This document shows, in pieces, positions 57,950 to 64,000 of a stretch of 64,000 bases of DNA (its first letter is position 1; the number at the start of each line of letters is the position of its first letter). The translations under genes were made by a program, and so were the position numbers. The notes under the pieces are model-generated. The model did not search any database. It was not told the DNA's origin and worked only from the letters and a program-made list of their open reading frames with translations. Source of the stretch: Calliopum simillimum (taxonomy: Eukaryota > Arthropoda > Insecta > Diptera > Lauxaniidae); the NCBI GenBank assembly GCA_951812925.1, contig OX638369.1:64618228-64682227 (forward strand). Direction: 5' to 3'.

Positions 57950-58580
57950 TTTCACGTTAAACGTGACGACTCCGCCGCCAGAACTTGTGTGGACGAAAAA
58001 AAATGTTTTGGATATCAAAATTTTCTTTTTTTTTAAAGCCTTCGAGACTCGTGTGGTGTTTTTTTTTAAAAAAACACGCCCCGAAAGACGGCGTAAAATA
58101 TGTTTTTTTCAATATTTTGGCGCTGATCACGAATCTAGATCAGAATTCGAAGATTCTTTAATCCAAGATGGCCCAGTCAATATGGCGTCTCACATTATGG
58201 GAAAATACGAATTTTGCCCAATTCTGATTATATGATTTCACACTTTTTTCGTAAGATGCATTCCTCTGAGTAAACAAAGAGTTTTGCTTTGATTTAAAGT
58301 GCTTTAAAAAAAAAAAAATAAAAGGGTGATTTTTTTAAAAAAAATTCAAAAGTATTTTTAAGTTTAAAAATTTAAAAAAATTTTCTGAAAAAAATGTTGT
58401 TCACATTTTTGAAAAAACAGCCTTTTCATGAAAATAACTAAAAAGGCCAAATTCAACACCCTGTCTTTCAACAACAAATCGTACAAGGACCAAATCCTCC
58501 CGGATTATTGTTCTTGCACACCGGAACTACCATATTGCTAAATTTGAGCGAAATCAGAGTCAAAAAAATTTTCAGCTGTT
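57950..58580 (+). repeat. dispersed repeat, copy 2 (pairs with 51590-52095) with extra 5' part
   Basis: 58240-58580 matches the 51.6-52.1 kb copy. The preceding 57950-58230 ('GGCGCTGATCACGAATC', 'AATCCAAGATGGCCCAG') has the look of a common insect repeat. The frame 57942-58235 runs through T-runs and is not convincing. Confidence 0.65.
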
Positions 58581-58989
58581 ACACACACAAAATATAGAAC
58601 ATAAAATTAATGAAATTATTCATTGAATTTGAGCCGAGAACAGCATTCATTGACTATGTGAATCATTTCATAAAATATAAGAAATAAATTCATAAATTTT
58701 TATTTTATTTCTCAAAAATAAATACGTATTTCCTTACACAGTTCCAGTTGAAAAATCCAATCGTTAAAATTGAAAAACCTGGTTCTGTTGAGAAACTTTT
58801 ACTCTAAATACTGACAAAAATATCTGAAATGTTTTTGTTTAAATTAAGCAAATGAAGCAGCAACAATTTCTATCTCTTAATAATAAATGTTAGTTTAGTT
58901 TATAATATACATATCCTTATTTACTCAACTTTGATGACTTTTCCTAATGGTTTTAATTATTAAACAAAATGTTCATACATATATACTAT
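58581..58989. other. no gene seen
   Basis: AT-rich sequence between repeats. Confidence 0.4.
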
Positions 58990-59316
58990 ATTAGCCGTGT
59001 TTTTTTTTTTTTTTTGACGCGTATATACAACTGTGGTTATTTCTAAATTGCGATAACTCATGAACAGTAAGTCGCACAATAAAACTCTAAGGAACCTTTT
59101 AGGAGTTATTCTATAAAAATTGATTAAGCGGCGACAAACGGCAAAAAATCACTTTTCTTTATTAAATAATTTCTAAATAGTCGTTTTTTTTTTACAAAAA
59201 ATTAAAATTATTTGTAGAGCATGTGGTTTTCCTTCAAAAAGACCCTTGGACTTTTTATCGTACGACTCACCGTTCATAATTTATCGCAATTTGAAAATTA
59301 CCCCAATTGTATATAC

Positions 59317-61096
59317 TAGGGATTCCAATTTTTGGACTTTTTGCGATCCCGGGATTTCGGGATCAGAAATTTTTGAATCCCGGGATCCCGGGATTTTTCG
59401 GGATTTGTATGAATTTTTTTTTCTTTCTAAATAAAGCAGAATTTAGCATTAAAAATTCCTAATATTTTGTCTTATATACCCCTACTACACCCCTACAAAG
59501 ATATTTTATTTAAAAAGTGTAAAAAATATTAAAGAACAATTTCTTAAAACAGGTTCATTTCATTAAACAATTCTCGCTTTTTTTAAAAAACAAAAAATTC
59601 AAAAATACTTTTTTACTTCAAAAACGAACATAAAGGTACATTGCAGCATTATATGCTTACTTAAATGCATACATAAAATATCATACATATTTAATTATAT
59701 AAAATAGTGAGATCAAAGTTTTAACAAGTGTTGGACTTGAAAGGAATAACTTTTCTTTTAATCAGTTTTATTATTATTAAAATATGTTTTAGGAAAATTA
59801 AAGCATTTATTGTTTTATCATACAATTTATATCTTAATTTATTACATATCTGTGGACTTTTGACAAAACAACCTAAGTTGAGATATGACAATTCTCCAGG
59901 ATTTTAGTCCTAAAAATTTAAATATGCTTCTATTGGTATAATCGCCATGTCTCTATGATTTCTTGTTCCAGAGATATAAGGGTGTCCCATAGTTCACGCA
60001 AGATTTGAAGTGTTATGAACCAAAAAAAATAATAATTTGGCAGCTGACACTTTAAAATTAGTCAAAATGTATGGAAAGAGGAGATTCAATGCTGCATCAA
60101 CGAAATTGAGCCACATTATTGAAAAGTAGTTAATCAGTTTTTAGGCTCTCCTGAAAAGTTGCCAATTTCGAGTTAGGTTGTTTTGTCAAAAGTCCACAGA
60201 TATATAACCTCACACCAGGCATTGAAATAAGCTGCAGCAATGCCCTATTTCTGCAGAAATAACTTAAAATTTGCAGCAATGACAGTCAAAAATTGTAAAA
60301 AATTGTAATAATAATATTTAGCCAAATTCATATTACTTTGTTTTTGAGTTAATCGTTGAAACTAAATACTCATTTTATTTTGCATATAACCGTTGTCTTA
60401 GGTGTCTAACTTCCCAATTTGGGCTTAAATGTAGTACTCGGCACCTCTACTTTAAACATATTTTTACAAATGCAAGAAAGAAAATTTCACTATAAATTTT
60501 CAATTTTAAATTAAATCATTGCCATGATATCTGTTATTTAATATTAATATTTAATATTAATATTCAACAAACACTTGAACAAGGCACTAAATAAATTTTG
60601 AAAAAAATTGCAAATAATCAAAAAAAATTTTGCAGTAATATTTTTTTTCTTATTTCAACCCCTGCTGCACACGAAAAGCATCTTTCTGATTCAACACTTG
60701 TTGGTTGAATTGAAAAAAGATAATCGAAAGTTTTCTGGAGGAAATAACCCCTATCACCACCATTACAAAATATATCAATTTCTTCCATTAAAACGTCGGA
60801 TAAATTATAAGATTATCTAGAAAACAAATTTTTTGAAGTGGTATTCAAAACTAGATTTAATTTTTCTCTCAAGTTTTTTGCTACGTTCACATTAACTGTA
60901 TGGCTATTGTCCTCAATTTGAGTTTTAAATCTAGAGAGAATAAGTTTTATCTCTACTTTAATGTGATTTTTCTGTCATTTAACAAAAAAAAACTTGCAAA
61001 AGAAATCCCGGGATTAGTAGCACTAATCCCGGGATTTTCGGGACTGCAAAAAGGCTCGAATCCCGAGATCCCGGGATCCCGGGACTGAAATCCCTA
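59317..61096. mobile_element. non-autonomous hAT with CCCGGGAT subterminal repeats
   Basis: Ends 'TAGGGATTCCA' and 'TGAAATCCCTA', flanked by the 8-bp GTATATAC (59309-59316, 61097-61104). Subterminal CCCGGGAT arrays (59345-59400; 61003-61084) are inverted relative to each other. Contains a nested MITE (59849-60200). No transposase frame recognised. Confidence 0.85.
59849..60200. mobile_element. MITE nested in the hAT
   Basis: Ends 'TCTGTGGACTTTTGACAAAA' and 'TTTTGTCAAAAGTCCACAGA'; TA at 59847-59848 and 60201-60202. The TIR extends through CAACCTAA / TTAGGTTG. Non-coding. Confidence 0.85.
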
Positions 61097-61132
61097 GTAT
61101 ATACGCGTCTAAAGAAAAACGGCTATTATTAG

Positions 61133-61788
61133 GAAACCAGGAATATTGATGGATGGGGTAATCATTTCAGAGTTCAAGTCAACAGAGTTGCGTACTTGGT
61201 ATTTTGTCCACCACTAAAACGGACAGTGCATTTACTGAATTCTGGATCTTCTCTCATGCCGTTATTATTAATTAATTAATTTACCTAACGTACGTGAGCT
61301 TCAACAGATGATCCGTTCAAATTGGATGAACTGCTTTTTTCTGATCAATGGCATGGCAATTTAATCAAACAAGGACTTGTCTTTTTTTTAGGAATCTGGT
61401 CTAAAATTAGCCGAATGAGCTTTTTTAATCTACAATCGTCGTAAGTTAAGGGAGATTATTTTTTTTACTTAAATCGAACAGTTCTTTTTATATTTGCTCC
61501 AAATTTTGTTGTTGCTTGAAGTTGGCTGGCGACTGTGTGACTACCTGCAAGCAGGATTTGATTAAATTCCAATTCGTATATCTGCAACCTGGGCTTGATT
61601 CTTTACTACTCGTAGATTTTTATGTTTGGTGCCGATACAATGTTAAAGTTATAGCCGAAAATCGTCTTCTAAAACATTTTGGAAGGATTCTATTGTTTCT
61701 TTCTAATGATTTTTAATAAAATGAATCGAAACATTTTATTTTGCTACTTATTTCAATTTATAATATAAAACAAAACATCATCATATGA
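61133..61788. other. no gene seen
   Basis: The frame 61516-61716 lacks a recognised domain. Confidence 0.35.
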
Positions 61789-62049
61789 AAACAAAATAAG
61801 TTATGCAAAGTTGGTAGCCTGACTCTTGGAAGTTTAGTTGCTACTGAGCGTTTTTCGGCAACGGACCGTGCGCTGTGCTTGCGAGAGCTTTACAAAGTCG
61901 ATGACTCAGTGACTGCCACAAGTTCTGCCGTTATTGATAATAACGGCCTCCCCGTTTTGATTGGCGCCTCATTTAGCTGGCGAAAACTTAAAAGAAAACA
62001 TCCATCACGAAATGAAAGCCACCTGCCGAGCTGTCATAAGAAATTTTAG
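61789..62049 (+). CDS. candidate coding remnant, no start codon
   Basis: 86 codons open to TAG with GC content clearly above the surroundings and balanced composition ('GSLVATERFSATDRALCLRE', 'NNGLPVLIGASFSWRKL'). No ATG and no confirmed splice sites, so at most an exon fragment or an eroded TE gene. A perfect hairpin GCCGTTATT-GAT-AATAACGGC lies within it (61929-61949), which could instead mean a structured non-coding repeat. No family recognised. Confidence 0.2.
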   Translation, partial: KQNKLCKVGSLTLGSLVATERFSATDRALCLRELYKVDDSVTATSSAVIDNNGLPVLIGASFSWRKLKRKHPSRNESHLPSCHKKF

Positions 62050-62285
62050 TGTTCGAATAAATAAGTGCCGTGACAGCGTGTGTATACATTTGACCGATAT
62101 TATTTTTTAAAAATGCCCGGATTATATACTTTCATAAATAATAAAAATATTTTCGATAAAGGGCTTACTTTTTGTGAAATTGATCCGCTAAATATAAACT
62201 TTGTTTTGGGACACCTTGTACCTTATTTAAACATTACAGTAGAAAAATAGATTGTCTAAAAATTACGGTTTTATTTTGTGAAACC

Positions 62286-63089
62286 ACACGGTGCTCTTCA
62301 ACAGTCGATAGGTTTTTTGGCTATGTGGAGAAAATCTGTGAATGGGGTTTCATTTGTATTAGCTTAGTGGTCTGAAAAATGGAAACCCCGAAATCGCAGC
62401 TGATCATCCCCGCGAAATATAAGCAAGGAAACAAGACCGTTTTTGCTATATTTTGAAGCTATATAACTAGAATATAGAACATTCATACGCAGAATTCGAT
62501 ACATTATCTGAAAGTTCCAATCTTTTTCTTTAAAACCGCATTTAAATTATGTCAATAGCTTAATTTGTCTCCGAAATATCGTAGTCTGAAATAATGACAA
62601 AACACGTTTTTTGCACTTTTTTAACTTTTTAGGTTAGGATATCTCCGAGAAAAATAAAGATATCGACATTATTTGAATTAGGTTTAAAAGATTGATTAGA
62701 GCTTTCCATTTCTGCATCAGAATTTACGGATATACGTCCTGTTATATAGCTCCAAAACACAGCAATAAAACATAGCATAAACGGTATTTTTTCCTTGTTT
62801 AGGCTAAGATATCTCAAAAACCGTATGAGATATAGCAATTTTAAGGCCGGATTCAGATTCAGCATTGCAAAATACATTAAATATTATTATTTTTATATTT
62901 GTTTGTTGCTTTTTTTTTCGATTTTTTTGTTTTATATGGGATATTTATTTTTGCGATATTTCGCGGGGATGATCAGCTGCGATTTCGGGGTTTGCATTTT
63001 TCAGACCACTAAACTAATACAAATGAAACCCCATTCACAGATTTTCTCCACATAGCCAAAAAACCTATCGACTGTTTAAGAGCACCGTG
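62286..63089. mobile_element. CAC-terminated foldback, gene-less relative of 27260-30826
   Basis: Ends 'CACGGTGCTCTTCAACAGTC' and inverted 'GACTGTTTAAGAGCACCGTG'. Arms of about 135 bp continue 'GATAGGTTTTTTGGCTATGT' and 'GCAGCTGATCATCCCCGCG'. ACCA flanks both ends (62282-62285, 63090-63093). The interior (62430-62660, 62802-62920) matches 27430-27660 and 30515-30610 at about 85%, but no gene is present. Arms differ in sequence from the 27-kb element although the order of parts is the same. Confidence 0.75.
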
Positions 63090-63561
63090 ACCACCCTTAG
63101 CTATAATTTTCATGGGAAAGATATTTATGATTCTACCAATAGGTATACATATCGTTTCGACATTTTAAAAATTAAAAATTTTTTTTTAACATTTTAGCAT
63201 CATAACCATCATTCTTGTTGTTTATGTATTTCGTATGGAAAAACTTTTTCATTTTAATTTGCTGCGTTTCCATTACTTATGGGCTTCCTTTTCCTTCATA
63301 CACGTAGGCAGTCGCTTCTGCTCCATTGCTGTGCTTATTTTATCAGCCGTGAAATGTGAGTCAGAGCATAAGTTTGATCCAGACCAACAAGTGTGCACCA
63401 CGCAAAATTAAAATTATTCTTTAACATTTATTGCAACTGTGTCAGTTATGCTTTCACAAACATCATAATTAAAAAACACTTTTTTTATAACTAGTACAAG
63501 CACACATACATACTTATGTCTAATTCTGGATAAAACTTGAATTAGACATTCCAGAAGTTTT
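63090..63561. other. no gene seen
   Basis: AT-rich with no recognised structure. Confidence 0.4.
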
Positions 63562-63602
63562 CTATACCCTAATCCCTGTTCATGGAAGGAGGCGTGGCAC
63601 GA
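63562..63602 (+). repeat. possible INE-1-like 5' fragment
   Basis: 'CTATACCCTAATCCCTG' followed by 'GGAAGGAGGCGTGGCACGAG' resembles the start of copy D with an internal deletion. Confidence 0.45.
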
Positions 63603-63769
63603 GCTTAAAATGCTTTTCTTTTGTTTTGTCAACGGTTTTATTACAAAACAATTTTTTAATAAAAAAAAAGAAAATGCTTGGTTTAAAACAAATATTGCCC
63701 AAATATGGCAAAAAAGTAGCCCTGGTGCCAAAATAGTCACGAAAGTGGTCCTGATGAATGGTCGTCAAT

Positions 63770-64000
63770 CGGCTCCAATCCTGGGAAAAAAATTCCCTGA
63801 TTTTTTCAGATTTTCATATTGGACCTTGATTAGCCGTTTATTAAAATTACGATTCTGACCACACTGTTACAGCTAAGTGCATGAAATTTGGTACAGATAA
63901 TACTTAGGATCGTAGTCTGACTGGAATTAAAAAATCGTTAATGGTTTTGCTATTGAGTCTTGGCCTTGGCCCTAGTCATTGAGCCTAGGTCTCGGTCAGC
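63770..64000 (+). repeat. dispersed repeat, second copy of 15264-15420, cut by window edge
   Basis: 'TTTTTCAGATTTTCATATTG', 'CTTGATTAGCCGTTTA', 'GCATGAAATTTGGTACAGAT', 'AATACTTAGGATCGTAGTCT' and 'GACTGGAATTAAAA' follow the same order as at 15.26-15.42 kb. Confidence 0.7.

Larger units (their letters stand above)
58990..61132. mobile_element. palindromic MITE interrupted by a hAT
   Basis: Ends 'TATTAGCCGTG' + T-run + 'GACGCGTATATAC' at the left, inverted at 61097-61132 ('GTATATACGCGTC', 'AACGGCTATTA'). Inner arms 'AAATTGCGATAACTCATGAA' (59045-59064) and 'TTCATAATTTATCGCAATTT' (59273-59292) confirm one palindrome of about 355 bp split by the hAT at its right GTATATAC. Confidence 0.75.

Noticed and set aside
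62286..63089. Transib (CACGGTG heptamer) assignment
   Set aside because: The heptamer fits, but both CAC elements show 4-bp not 5-bp flanking repeats; Chapaev-like is a better match, although neither is proven without a transposase.
1..64000. CRISPR arrays, rRNA genes, bacterial-type operons or integrated virus genes
   Set aside because: No regular short direct-repeat/spacer array, no rRNA core sequence, no clustered long frames and no viral protein motifs were seen on either strand.

Overview
The window is AT-rich, intron-poor nuclear DNA from an insect, most likely a higher fly (Brachycera). The main evidence is five long copies and several fragments of a Helitron-type repeat. It closely resembles the INE-1/DINE-1 family of Drosophila: it has the same 'ATATATTCTTGATCAGCG' and 'GTCGATATAGCCATGTCCGT' blocks, a GTCY/GGCT microsatellite, central tandem units, and a CTAG 3' end with a hairpin. 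Two mariner relics, an 8-bp-TSD hAT layer and 57-bp-intron splicing fit the same picture. I cannot name the species. No intact host gene is visible; the window looks like a large intergenic or intronic stretch filled with transposable-element (TE) debris.

Layout. 1-5.5 kb: 3' part of a deleted mariner, a palindromic MITE and a Helitron 5' end. 5.5-9.4 kb: two nested stacks, a Helitron inside a palindromic Tc1-like MITE and a non-LTR insertion inside a MITE inside a PIF/Harbinger-like element. 10.6-12.5 kb and 21.5-23.4 kb: TIR elements and repeats carrying antisense tRNA-like modules next to A-runs. 13.5-14.2, 24.4-26.1, 29.6-30.5 and 45.7-46.5 kb: INE-1-like Helitrons. 15.6-17.9 kb: a mauritiana-type mariner split by a 1.63-kb foldback/Mutator-like element with a perfect 9-bp TSD. 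27.3-30.8 kb: a CAC-terminated TIR element holding a spliced, frameshifted gene with a SAM-like domain, plus a MITE that was itself hit by an INE-1 copy. 33.8-41.5 kb: a TTAA MITE, a foldback element and a G-rich-TIR element with repeated internal motifs. 47.5-47.9 kb: four identical palindromic 15-mers. 49-53.4 kb: palindromic MITEs and a hAT with an 8-bp TSD. 55-58.6 kb: direct and dispersed repeats. 59-61.1 kb: a three-level nest (MITE in hAT in palindromic MITE). 62.3-63.1 kb: a gene-less relative of the 27-kb CAC element.

The only convincing cellular-type coding sequence is the two-exon SAM-like gene at 28.1-28.8 kb. It lies entirely within a transposon, so it is either captured cargo or an accessory gene of that transposon family. 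Other open frames are short, lack support, or arise from repeats.

The most interesting signals are: the gene-bearing CAC element and its deletion derivative; TIR elements and repeats that carry tRNA-like modules followed by T-tracts on the same strand; a ~65-bp bipartite module shared by at least five otherwise different repeats; and TIR elements whose end motif recurs many times inside. All family names are inferred by eye from motifs, termini and target-site duplications (TSDs); no database search was possible.
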